Positions 52,970-62,995 of a DNA stretch of 64,000 bases are shown in pieces. Numbering within the stretch: the stretch's first letter is position 1; every line of letters begins with the position of its first letter. Position numbers and translations under genes: made by a program. The notes below the pieces were generated by a model, which had not been told where the DNA came from, made no database searches, and saw only the letters and a program-made list of their open reading frames with translations. Origin of the DNA: Candidatus Latescibacterota bacterium (lineage in GTDB: Bacteria > Latescibacterota > UBA2968 > UBA8231); the NCBI GenBank assembly GCA_022826515.1, contig JAJDUT010000080.1:67454-131453 (forward strand). The letters are read 5' to 3'.

Positions 52970-54282
52970 TAGGGCTGACGGAACCAAGTATTTACCATTT
53001 CATATAACTCACTTGGACTGTCATTCGACGCGAATAGCGAGAAATCACGTATAGCGTTGTGTTCGGATTTTGGAGTACTCTGTGCGTGAGAAGTATCTTC
53101 GCCAAGTGAATCGAATAGCGTCTGTTGGCTATAATTACCTTGGCGACGTGCATCTTTGTTTACGAAATCGCCCATAGCCTGAAGTCCGCTATCAAAGCGC
53201 TTTAGTGTCGTCTTTATCGATTCAATGCTGTTATCTGCACCTATCCAATTACGTTGCATTTCGTCCGCAACAGCCAGGGTTGTCCCAGAACCGGCAAAAC
53301 AATCAAGCACCATATCACCGGGATTAGAAGAAGCAGCAATAATTCTTCTGATTAGTCCTGGATTCTTTTCAGTTGGGTAGCCAGTAATTTTTATATTCTG
53401 ATTATGTGCATCACGGAACTCCAACCATATGTCCTGAACACCAACTCCTGGATGTTCATCAAGATAAACCTTTCTTCTTGGATTTCCGTTCTTTGACCAG
53501 AATATTTCTCCGCGCGCGTCCATTTCATCTAGCCTCTTAGGCGTGTACTGCCAGTGTTTGCCCGGAGGAGGCATTTTTCCCCTCCATGGTTTACCAGTTT
53601 CCCCCTTGCGTGTTCCCGGAGCATGAATAGGGACTTTCATATACTTTCGTCCAGTACCCTCTTCAACGTACTGATATTCTTTTTTTCTTTCTTCAGATAA
53701 AGGAACAGTTTGTTTATTCCATATATACTTATCTGTTTTGGTGTAAAAAAGTACGAAATCTGCGATATTGCCGTATGTTTTTCGCGTATAGTTTTTAGGA
53801 TTACATTTCTTCCGAACGATCATATTTCTATAGTTTTCTGGTCCAAATACTTCATCCAAGATGAGTTTCATTTCGAAAATCATTTTTTCATCTAGGTGTA
53901 GGTAAATCGATCCTTTACTCGACAACAATTTATGAAGCAAAACAATTCTTTTACGTAAAAATTCAACGAACGGAGCACCACTCAAGGTGTCTTCATATGC
54001 TCGTGACTGTTTTCGAGAAACAAATTGACTTTGAGTTGCAAATGGAGGGTCTATGTATATGAGATTTACCTTTCCGCATATATCAAGATCTGTCACAAGG
54101 ATGCGAAGGACATCGAGATTATCGCCAAAATACAATCGCTTATGAGATGAATTGGAATGGAGCTTATCAAAAGGGATTATGGAATCATTGAATATTTCTT
54201 CCTCAGTTGATTTACCTCTATAATCGAGATGCACTTCACTATCTAAGAGAGTATTATTTTTTTTAGGAATACCGATTGCCAT
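52969..54282 (-). CDS. DNA methyltransferase of a restriction-modification system (beta-type motif order)
   Basis: A 437-residue amino-methyltransferase (N6-adenine or N4-cytosine). Catalytic motif IV is IYIDPPF with Asp78, followed by the target-recognition middle region, then motif I LDCFAGSGTTLAVADE near residue 327, giving the IV-before-I order of the beta class. The gene is much more AT-rich than its flanks, a sign of transfer. It lies 17 bp downstream of the presumed endonuclease gene. Its stop falls exactly at the left repeat boundary. Confidence 0.92.
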   Translation of the reverse strand: MAIGIPKKNNTLLDSEVHLDYRGKSTEEEIFNDSIIPFDKLHSNSSHKRLYFGDNLDVLRILVTDLDICGKVNLIYIDPPFATQSQFVSRKQSRAYEDTLSGAPFVEFLRKRIVLLHKLLSSKGSIYLHLDEKMIFEMKLILDEVFGPENYRNMIVRKKCNPKNYTRKTYGNIADFVLFYTKTDKYIWNKQTVPLSEERKKEYQYVEEGTGRKYMKVPIHAPGTRKGETGKPWRGKMPPPGKHWQYTPKRLDEMDARGEIFWSKNGNPRRKVYLDEHPGVGVQDIWLEFRDAHNQNIKITGYPTEKNPGLIRRIIAASSNPGDMVLDCFAGSGTTLAVADEMQRNWIGADNSIESIKTTLKRFDSGLQAMGDFVNKDARRQGNYSQQTLFDSLGEDTSHAQSTPKSEHNAIRDFSLFASNDSPSELYEMVNTWFRQP

Positions 54283-54299
54283 ATCTAATACCCTTTCCT

Positions 54300-55175
54300 T
54301 TAGGAGTGTAACCAGTCCATAGTGATACGTTCAGAGAACATTCTGAGTGTTACGACTTTAATTTTTCCATGCCATGAATTTTCAATATGAGCGTAATCAC
54401 TCCACATTGAGCCAAGAAGTAACCCTGGGCCATCGTTTAAGAATATCACTTTCACGTCTATACCTTTTGATTTAGCATACCCAAGAATTTCGCTTGCACA
54501 ATCTCTATACTGACCCGTTCTATCGTCTTCTTGTGCGCCACCTCTATCAGAATCATAACGGGCCAAACCTATGGCGATTGGGGTACCATCACTGAGTAAC
54601 ACAAAATCGACTGGTCGCTTCGGGTTGGGATAATCTTCAAAAATTTCGCCAAGGTTCACATCTTTTCCGGCACGTTCAGGCCCAATAATCTCAAGTTCAG
54701 AATATCTCTCTCGGATGATTGTGAATAAACGCTCTGTCAGATCATATCCCTTTCTACCACGATCCTTATATTCCCAAAGAACAGCGCATAATGCCTCATC
54801 GGGCATGGGGCGAGATTGGAATGCCGACTGGACTTCATTGATTGCGCGAAATCCTTTGCCAAACTGATCGCATATATCTTGAGCAGCAGATTTTTTCTTC
54901 AGCATTTCTACTGGAGTTTCTGGACTTACATATTTCCTAAATACCCGGCATAGCTGTATTCGCATCCATTGCGGCGTGGTTTCAGCTATTGCAAGAAAGA
55001 GATCAGTTGAAGAATGTGAAGATTTCAACAAATACTCAAATGTAATCAATACAGGCTCATATAGCTTACACGCGAGCGGCAGTATATTAGGGTAATACTC
55101 GCCGGTTGATAACGTGATCCATAGATGACCATCCTCTTGATAGTCGGCGAATGATAACTCTCTTCGTTTCGTCAA
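54300..55175 (-). CDS. Probable type II restriction endonuclease
   Basis: A 291-residue protein with no strongly recognised family. It is placed as the endonuclease because it precedes a DNA methyltransferase by 17 bp on an AT-rich inserted segment. It also has a plausible catalytic stretch, PVDFVLLSDGTPIAIGLARY then DSDRGGAQEDDRTGQYRD, in which an Asp at the end of a strand is followed by polar residues as in PD-(D/E)XK enzymes, although a clear ExK is missing. The N-terminal half is helical. The recognition site is unknown. Confidence 0.6.
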   Translation of the reverse strand: MTKRRELSFADYQEDGHLWITLSTGEYYPNILPLACKLYEPVLITFEYLLKSSHSSTDLFLAIAETTPQWMRIQLCRVFRKYVSPETPVEMLKKKSAAQDICDQFGKGFRAINEVQSAFQSRPMPDEALCAVLWEYKDRGRKGYDLTERLFTIIRERYSELEIIGPERAGKDVNLGEIFEDYPNPKRPVDFVLLSDGTPIAIGLARYDSDRGGAQEDDRTGQYRDCASEILGYAKSKGIDVKVIFLNDGPGLLLGSMWSDYAHIENSWHGKIKVVTLRMFSERITMDWLHS

Positions 55176-55211
55176 TTTTCCCTCTCTTCTTAAAAAATAT
55201 CCAATTGAGCA

Positions 55212-55272
55212 GTAGGGGAGTCAAATATGCCTCTATACATAGGCAAAGCCTACGTATGGGCGAGGCCCCTAC
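55212..55272. promoter_or_regulatory. Nested stem-loops upstream of the endonuclease gene
   Basis: An inner near-perfect inverted repeat, ATACATAGGC-AAA-GCCTACGTAT (55235-55257, 9 of 10 pairs), sits inside the outer arms GTAGGGG (55212-55218) and CCCCTAC (55266-55272). The structure lies 37-97 bp before the endonuclease start and just inside the right direct repeat. It could be an operator, a transcript attenuator or an end structure of the inserted DNA. Confidence 0.5.
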
Positions 55273-55372
55273 GCCCCAACTGCGCCGCAGCGACCCGTGC
55301 TGTTACCCTGTCGCCATTGACCTCAACGCTGTTGCGCCCAGCCTTCGGCTGTACTCTGATGTTGAATTCCAT
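55250..55372 (-). pseudogene. 5' fragment of a second DUF167 gene
   Basis: Starting at ATG 55372 the frame reads MEFNIRVQPKAGRNSVEV then NGDRVTARV, nearly identical to the intact DUF167 gene at 52661-52921 (conservative K/R and I/V changes). It leaves homology after about 28 codons and stops at 55250-55252. It is the truncated gene left behind on the mrr side of the inserted restriction-modification pair. Confidence 0.85.
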
Positions 55373-55420
55373 GTGAAGCGCTTGCTAAATCGACGCGAAC
55401 CAGTCCTTGTCCACTTCCAC
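55293..55420. repeat. Right copy of the 128-bp direct repeat bounding the restriction-modification pair
   Basis: This copy contains the true 3' end of mrr (39 bp identical to the left copy) and the first part of a DUF167 gene. Differences from the left copy are mostly transitions and largely silent or conservative in the DUF167 frame. Confidence 0.88.
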
Positions 55421-56235
55421 GACCTCGACCATCTTCGCGGCCACGCCGAGTTTGAGTTCCTTCATTTTGTCCATTAGCAATTCGCCGTCAATCAGGTCTA
55501 TCGGCGTCGCGCCATCCCGCGTGGCTTCTCGTTGCGCCTCTATTGTGAAGCGACCCGTCGTCAAGATAAGGCCCTTTTCCGCTCGTCCCACCATCGCGCC
55601 GCGAAAGTCCCTGACTACGCTCGCGCCAACGCTGCCGCTGTAGCGCTTGCACTGGAACAGCACGGGAAAGCTAATCAACCCCGCGAGGCGGATTATTCCG
55701 TGTCCGTCGATTCCGCCGTCGCTCGATTTTCCCGTGACCTCAACCTCGATAAAGCCCGATTCCCGCAAAAGCCTTTGGCACAAGCGTTCGAATGCGTCGG
55801 GAGGGATGTTGCGGAGGGTGTCGAGCAAATCCTCGCGCCAAGAAGCGGTTTCATCTGCGGGGTCTTCGGCTGAATTTTCGATTTCTCGGTCAGAGGGGCT
55901 TCTTTCTTAGTTTGGGCTTGTTTACGAGCTTCTCTCTGTTGACGGAGCAATCTCTCAATTTCTTTGGGATCAACATGTTGTGTCTCCCACCCTTTAGCAG
56001 TAAGAGACCATACGCCTCTCTCCGAATTATCAATAAAACCTAACCGTTTGAGTCTGCTTATCGAAAAACCTACGTTGTATTTTGTCTGATCAGGGGGCAG
56101 TCTCATGTTTTCAATCACCTTATTTTTGAGTTCACCCCTAGAAGCACTACCTCCAAGCTCGTGGAGCGCAGCAAGTATCGGATCTAGAAAATCATCACGT
56201 CTTAGAACGCCATCTATATTGACATTCTCAGTCAT
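55385..56235 (-). pseudogene. mrr: Frameshifted mrr-type restriction endonuclease
   Basis: The N-terminal part (ATG 56235) is an Mrr_N winged helix: ILAALHELGGSASRGELKNK and YNVGFSISRLKRLGF, then a charged linker. Near 55875 the frame breaks; one frame over, it resumes DPADETASWREDLLDTLRNI and the complete Mrr catalytic domain (GGIDGHG, FQCKRYSGSVG with the Asp-QxK active site, DGATPIDLIDGELL) to TAG 55385-55387. Restoring one base would give about 283 codons. Mrr cuts methylated foreign DNA; as read here, it is inactive. Confidence 0.85.
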
Positions 56236-56268
56236 CACAAAAACTCCTTTTAGGTTGTCCACGTCGCC

Positions 56269-57057
56269 TTACCGCCTAATGTGCGGTGCTTCCATCACGG
56301 CCCGCTCCTCCTCGGTCATGTCTTCGATGTACTCGGAATACGCCGTTTGGTGTGCGCCCGAGCCATAGGACAGGGTGCCTGGGCTGAACTTGTACAGCAG
56401 CGCCCGCCGCTCGTGTGCGGCCGTCCACGGCAACGTGCCGTGCGTCAAGGTCTCGGTGAAGATCACTGCGTCGCCGGCCTTGCCGTTTACTTCGAGCACG
56501 TGCTCTTGGTGTTTTTCCCACTTAATCATGCTCTTTGGACAGGCGAGGTTGGCCTTGTGGCTGCCCGGTATCACGGCTACGCCCCCGTCGCCCGGTCCCT
56601 CGTCGGCCAGTAGATACTCGACCACGGTCAGCCCGGTGAAAATGCGGTCGTTTTTAAAGAAGTACACTTCCGATATATCCCCGCGCTCTACCCCACCGCC
56701 GTGCAAAAGCCCGCCCTCGCAGCCTGTGTCCATGGCGATCAGCCCCGGCCCGTGGTCGAGGCGATACCCCCGGCCCAAAATTTCTTCGAGATAGGGCTTG
56801 ATACGAGGGTGGACTAACAACTTGCGAAATGGCTCGCAATAGGGCCGATCCCAGGCGAGCATACCGCCTAAGTCCTTGCGCCGCGAGGTGCCTTGCATCG
56901 TCTTCGAATCGCCGGACAGCGGGCGATCGATTTCGCTCATAAGGTCGCGGTGGCGGTCGATGCCGGCGTTGAGCTGGGCTACCTCCTCGGCGGTCAGCAC
57001 GTCTTTGAGGACCAAATAGCCCGTCAGGTCAAAGAGATATCTGTCGTCTGCGTTCAT
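56269..57057 (-). CDS. PhyH family protein with HxG in place of HxD
   Basis: A 262-residue member of the PhyH family. Alignable landmarks are FDLTGYLVLKDVLTAEEV, IPGSHKAN, GDAVIFTETLTHGTLPW and RRALLYKFSPG. The distal iron His206 and Arg217/218 are present. The first ligand motif reads LLHGGG (His119-Gly-Gly121), with no Asp at the +2 position, as in Fe/2-oxoglutarate halogenases and in some uncharacterised PhyH subfamilies. It is closely similar to the protein encoded at 62992-63828. AAAGGAGCC precedes ATG 57057. Confidence 0.87.
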   Translation of the reverse strand: MNADDRYLFDLTGYLVLKDVLTAEEVAQLNAGIDRHRDLMSEIDRPLSGDSKTMQGTSRRKDLGGMLAWDRPYCEPFRKLLVHPRIKPYLEEILGRGYRLDHGPGLIAMDTGCEGGLLHGGGVERGDISEVYFFKNDRIFTGLTVVEYLLADEGPGDGGVAVIPGSHKANLACPKSMIKWEKHQEHVLEVNGKAGDAVIFTETLTHGTLPWTAAHERRALLYKFSPGTLSYGSGAHQTAYSEYIEDMTEEERAVMEAPHIRR

Positions 57058-57152
57058 GGGGTGGCTCCTTTGGAGAAAGGTAGGCTGAGAAGATGGCAAA
57101 TTAGTGCGCGGCAGAGTAGCCCATAATCGCTAATTTTCCGTAATTATTGCTT

Positions 57153-59074
<1,922 letters not shown>

Positions 59075-59078
<4 letters not shown>

Positions 59079-59455
59079 AACGCAAAAACATACCAACCAG
59101 TAGCCCGTTTGGTGCGGAGTTTGGTTATTCGCGCGCCGTGCGCGTGGATCGTCACGTCCACGTCGCTGGCACCTGTGCCCAGCCGCCGCACGATCAGGGC
59201 GACGCCTACGAGCAGGCCAAGGGCGCATTGGGGATCATCGCCAAAGCGCTCGACGAGACTGGTGCTAGCCTCGAAGACGTGGTGCGGACGGTCGTGTACA
59301 TCACGGATGTGGATCATGCCGCTGGCGTCACCCGCGCTCACCAAGAGGTGTTTGGCGAGATTTTGCCGGCCTCGACCTTGATCGTCATAGCTGCGCTGCT
59401 AAAGCCGCATCTGGTCGTCGAGATCGAAGCGTACGCCATTTTGCCCAGCGCGTGA
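59075..59455 (+). CDS. RidA/YjgF-family enamine/imine deaminase
   Basis: A 126-residue Rid protein: the VAGTCAQPP and LDETGASLEDVVRTVVYITD blocks and a C-terminal LVVEIEAYAIL are typical. The catalytic Arg of the RidA branch is expected after PAST in the last third; here ASTLIVIAALLKPHLVVEIE has no Arg at the usual R105 place, so it may be a Rid2-7 type rather than true RidA. It overlaps the ABC-F stop (ATGA) and the oxidoreductase start (GTGA), giving a coupled trio. Confidence 0.85.
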
Positions 59456-60525
59456 ACAAGGATAGCCAGGTCCTGTCCATCGGCGTGTTGGGCTGCGGCC
59501 CCATTGCCCAATTCGCCCACTTTGAGTCGTGCATCAAGGCCCGCAATACGCGCCTGTACGCGCTCTGCGATCAAGCGCCGGATTTGGTCGAGCGCATGGC
59601 CGCCGTTCACCAGCCGGAGAAAACCTACGCCGATTTTGCCGCCATGCTCGCGGACCCGCAGGTGGAAGCGGTCGTCATCGCCACGGCTGATCAGTTCCAC
59701 GTCCCGCTCAGCTTGCAGGCGTTGGCGGCTGGCAAACATGTCTTCGTGGAAAAGCCGCTGGGAACGAGCGTGGAGGAGTGCGAGGAATTGTGCCGGGCCG
59801 TGGCCGACTCGGGCTGTACGCTCCAGGTCGGCCACATGAAGCGCTTTGATCCCGGCATTGCTTTTGCCCGGCAGTTCATCCGCGAGGAGATGGGGCCGCT
59901 GTTGGCCCTGAAGGCTTGGTATTGCGATTCGACCTATCGCTATACTATGACCGACAACCTTCAGCCTCTGCCGCTGCACAGCGCGGCGGCGCGCAAGCCA
60001 GCGGGCGATCCCAAGGGCGACAAGCGGCGCTACTTCATGCTGACCCACGGCTCGCATCTCATTGACCTAGCCCGCTTTTTGGGCGGTCCGCTTGCGGCTG
60101 TGCGCGGCCGGTGCAAGGAGATGTTTGGGGCGTATTCTTGGTTTGTCGAAGTGGAGTTCGCCAACGGCGGTCAGGGACATTTCGACTTGACAGTCGCTGT
60201 GCGCATGGATTACCACGAGGGCTTTCACATCTATGGCGAGCACGGCAGCGTCGTCGGCAAAACCTACCTGCCGTGGTTTTTGAAATCCAGCGATGTCGAG
60301 TGCTTCTCCACGCGCGATGGCCAGTATCGCCGACCGCTAGGGGCGGACGCGCATTTTTACCGGTTGCAACTCGAAGGTTTTGCCGACGTCGTCCTGCACG
60401 GCGCGCCCCAGATGGGGGCCGATGTGGAGGATGGAACCCAAACGATGCGGGCCATGGCCGCCACTGCCCGCTCGGTCGCAAGCGGCGATTGGGTCCGCTT
60501 GGAGACCGTCACCGGCGGCGTATAG
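59452..60525 (+). CDS. Gfo/Idh/MocA-family oxidoreductase
   Basis: A 357-residue NAD(P)-dependent sugar or cyclitol dehydrogenase-like protein. The Rossmann motif is IGVLGCGPIAQFAHF, the catalytic Lys is in HVFVEKPLG, and QVGHMKRFDPG and THGSHLIDLARFLGG (His-Asp pair) are family landmarks. It starts with GTG, overlapping the RidA stop. It probably oxidises an alditol, inositol or sugar derivative. The next gene starts 5 bp downstream. Confidence 0.9.
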   Translation: MNKDSQVLSIGVLGCGPIAQFAHFESCIKARNTRLYALCDQAPDLVERMAAVHQPEKTYADFAAMLADPQVEAVVIATADQFHVPLSLQALAAGKHVFVEKPLGTSVEECEELCRAVADSGCTLQVGHMKRFDPGIAFARQFIREEMGPLLALKAWYCDSTYRYTMTDNLQPLPLHSAAARKPAGDPKGDKRRYFMLTHGSHLIDLARFLGGPLAAVRGRCKEMFGAYSWFVEVEFANGGQGHFDLTVAVRMDYHEGFHIYGEHGSVVGKTYLPWFLKSSDVECFSTRDGQYRRPLGADAHFYRLQLEGFADVVLHGAPQMGADVEDGTQTMRAMAATARSVASGDWVRLETVTGGV

Positions 60526-60530
60526 TGCCT

Positions 60531-62069
60531 ATGTCTTCGACTGGTCCTCGTTTATGGCCCCTCTATCTGCTCGGCGGCGTTGTCGTCTTGGCGCTTCTGT
60601 GGATCTGGTTGCCCGAAGCCCCTCATCGCCAGCGACAGATGATGAGTACCATGGCCACCTTCATGCTCGCCATTTTCTTCGCGCTGCTCTGGTTGCTCTT
60701 TGCGTCGCGGCTGGCTTGGGGACGGCGTCTGCGCTATTTCGGCGGTGCCGTCCTCGTCATTGCGCTTGGTATTGGGTGTTTTCGCATCAAGGGTATGAGC
60801 GGTGACTTCGTGCCGGTCCTCGAATGGCGGTGGAGTACTGAAGGCGAAGCCACCGCGGTTGAAGGAGGGGACGCCACCGCGCTCGACGCCCGCGATTGGC
60901 CGCAATTTCTCGGCCCCGAGCGCAACAACCGCCTGCGAGGCGTTCACCTTGAGCACGACTGGAGTGAGCACCCGCCGCGCGAAGTCTGGCGTCGCCCCGT
61001 CGGTGCAGCGTGGTCCTCGTTTGCCATTGTGGATGGCCGGGCCGTGACCCAGGAGCAACACGGCCCAGAAGAGCAGGTCGTCTGCTACGACTTGGCCACG
61101 GGCCGCAAGCTCTGGCAACACGCCGACTCAACTCGCTACGAGACCGCCGTAGCCGGCGTCGGCCCGCGCGCTACGCCCACCATTGCTGGAGACCGGGTTT
61201 TCACGCTGGGCGCTACTGGCATCCTCAACTGCTTGGAGTTGGACAGTGGGAAGTTGGTTTGGTCGCGGGACATTATCACCGGCAACCAAGCTGAGGCTCA
61301 TATGTGGGGCATTAGCTGTTCGCCGCTGGTCCTCGACAGCTTGGTCGTGGTCAGTGCCGGAGGCCCGGATGAGCGCTCGCTAGTGGCCTATCACCGCCAA
61401 ACCGGCGCGTTTGTCTGGGGCGGGGGCACGGACAGGGCCGGCTTTAGTTCGCCGCGTCTGGTCACGTTAGCTGGACGCGAGCAGATCCTGATTTTCAACA
61501 GCTACAGCGTCGTCGCGCACGATCCGCACAGCGGAATTCCCCTCTGGCGCGAGCCTTGGGATCAGGTTGAATGCGTTGCCAACCCTCTGCCCTTGCCTGG
61601 GGATCGGGTCCTGGTCTCTAGTGGCTACGGCATTGGTGCCAAGCTGTATCAAGTGGATGCCGCGCCCGATGGCGGCTTGACGACCGATATCGTCTGGAAA
61701 AGCCCCCGGCTCAAGGCCAAATTTGCCAACATGGTCTATCGCGATGGTTTTGTCTATGGCCTCGACGATGGGGTGCTAGTCTGCCTCGACCCGCAAGACG
61801 GCAAGCGCCGCTGGAAGCGCGGGCGCTACGGCCACGGCCAACTCATTCTGATAGACGATATCCTGCTGATAATGAGCGAATCGGGTGACGTGGTTCTGGT
61901 AGAAGCCCGTCCCGACCGCCACGTCGAACTAGCGCGCATGACGGCCTTCGACGGCAAAACTTGGAATCCCCCGGCCCTTGCTACACCCTATCTGTTGGTG
62001 CGCACAGACAGCGAGGCTGCCTGCTACGAGTTGGCGCTTGCAGATGGTGCTCAGGCGCGGCTTTTCTGA
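60531..62069 (+). CDS. Membrane-anchored PQQ-like beta-propeller protein
   Basis: A 512-residue protein with three hydrophobic segments near the N-terminus (LYLLGGVVVLALLWIWLP, FMLAIFFALLWLLFASRLAW, YFGGAVLVIALGIGCF), then a periplasmic eight-bladed PQQ-type propeller. Repeats include CYDLATGRKLWQH, CLELDSGKLVWSRD, AYHRQTGAFVWGG, AHDPHSGIPLWREP and CLDPQDGKRRWKRG. No PQQ-dehydrogenase residues are obvious. Similar proteins are found beside sugar oxidoreductases in Planctomycetes-type genomes. It is likely cotranscribed with the Gfo/Idh/MocA gene. Confidence 0.85.
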   Translation: MSSTGPRLWPLYLLGGVVVLALLWIWLPEAPHRQRQMMSTMATFMLAIFFALLWLLFASRLAWGRRLRYFGGAVLVIALGIGCFRIKGMSGDFVPVLEWRWSTEGEATAVEGGDATALDARDWPQFLGPERNNRLRGVHLEHDWSEHPPREVWRRPVGAAWSSFAIVDGRAVTQEQHGPEEQVVCYDLATGRKLWQHADSTRYETAVAGVGPRATPTIAGDRVFTLGATGILNCLELDSGKLVWSRDIITGNQAEAHMWGISCSPLVLDSLVVVSAGGPDERSLVAYHRQTGAFVWGGGTDRAGFSSPRLVTLAGREQILIFNSYSVVAHDPHSGIPLWREPWDQVECVANPLPLPGDRVLVSSGYGIGAKLYQVDAAPDGGLTTDIVWKSPRLKAKFANMVYRDGFVYGLDDGVLVCLDPQDGKRRWKRGRYGHGQLILIDDILLIMSESGDVVLVEARPDRHVELARMTAFDGKTWNPPALATPYLLVRTDSEAACYELALADGAQARLF

Positions 62070-62125
62070 CTGGGCCGTGGATTTGCCCGCTACTCTAATA
62101 ACCGGGCACTTGTAAGGAGGGAACG

Positions 62126-62995
62126 ATGGAAGACTATTCGCACATTCAGAAGTCGGATTTGGGCTACCGCTATGAGTTCGCCACTGACGAACTCGACGCG
62201 ATGGACGAATGCTTGAAGACGCATGGCTTTGCGATAATCAAAGACGTGCTGCCGTCGGAGATCGTCGCCAAGCTCAAGCAGGCGGTGTGGGACGGCACGG
62301 ACCCGGAGCGCACGTTGCAGCCGGGCGAGAGCCGCACGCGGCACGCTTGGATCGAGTCCGGTCCGGGCGCTTGGGAGGTGCTCGACTACGAGCCTTTCAT
62401 GGAGATTCACCGGCACCTGATCGGCACAGATGAACTGACGCTCCACCGCTCGGCCGCTATAATCCGCCGGACTGGTTCCGCCCCTGTAACGTGGCATACC
62501 GATTGGTGTGGCTATTCGACCGAGATCAAAAATTCGGGCGATGTACTCAATCGCGGGCTGTGGCCGTCGGGCAAGTGGTTCTACCTGACCGGCTCGCGGC
62601 CCGAGCACGGCGGCTTGTGCGTTATTGAGGATTCTCACGTTGAAAATTGGGAGGGGCCGGAGGGATTTTGCATGACGGCTGATCGGCGCTCCTTTTACCC
62701 AGAGGGCACGGAGGAACGCGCGTACAATGGCTTCGACATTCCCGGCCTCGTCCCCTTGTTCACCAATGGCGGCGACATGATCGTCTTTGCCCATCGCACG
62801 TATCACGGCGCGTTTCCCAACCGCATTGAAGAAACGCGCCTCTCTTGCGGCATCGGCTTCCGCGACCGCAGTCACCGCATTGACATCCCTTGGGAAATTC
62901 CGGAGGAAGGCCAGTGGTTTTTGGCCAACCTACCCGATCACTTGCGCCGCTACACGGACGGGTACACGAGCATCAATTTGGAGTGGCGGGGCTAA
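62126..62995 (+). CDS. Phytanoyl-CoA dioxygenase (PhyH) family protein, canonical iron site
   Basis: A 289-residue Fe(II)/2-oxoglutarate oxygenase. The iron ligands are His124 and Asp126 (VTWHTDWCG) and His227 (RTYHGAFPN), with Arg233 or Arg238 for 2-oxoglutarate. EDSH (168-171) stands in for the usual PGSH. Start ATG 62126 is preceded by AAGGAGG. Its stop overlaps by 4 bp the 3' end of a PhyH gene of the HxG/HxA type on the opposite strand. Confidence 0.9.
   Translation: MEDYSHIQKSDLGYRYEFATDELDAMDECLKTHGFAIIKDVLPSEIVAKLKQAVWDGTDPERTLQPGESRTRHAWIESGPGAWEVLDYEPFMEIHRHLIGTDELTLHRSAAIIRRTGSAPVTWHTDWCGYSTEIKNSGDVLNRGLWPSGKWFYLTGSRPEHGGLCVIEDSHVENWEGPEGFCMTADRRSFYPEGTEERAYNGFDIPGLVPLFTNGGDMIVFAHRTYHGAFPNRIEETRLSCGIGFRDRSHRIDIPWEIPEEGQWFLANLPDHLRRYTDGYTSINLEWRG

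Noticed and set aside
52842..55420. Insertion sequence or transposon as the carrier of the restriction-modification genes
   Set aside because: No transposase and no terminal inverted repeats at the boundaries were found, and the duplicated segment (128 bp) is far longer than transposon target duplications.
60111..60530. A long upstream extension of the PQQ-propeller gene inside the oxidoreductase gene
   Set aside because: It is out of frame with the well-conserved Gfo/Idh/MocA protein and has no similarity of its own. ATG 60531 lies 5 bp after that gene's stop.
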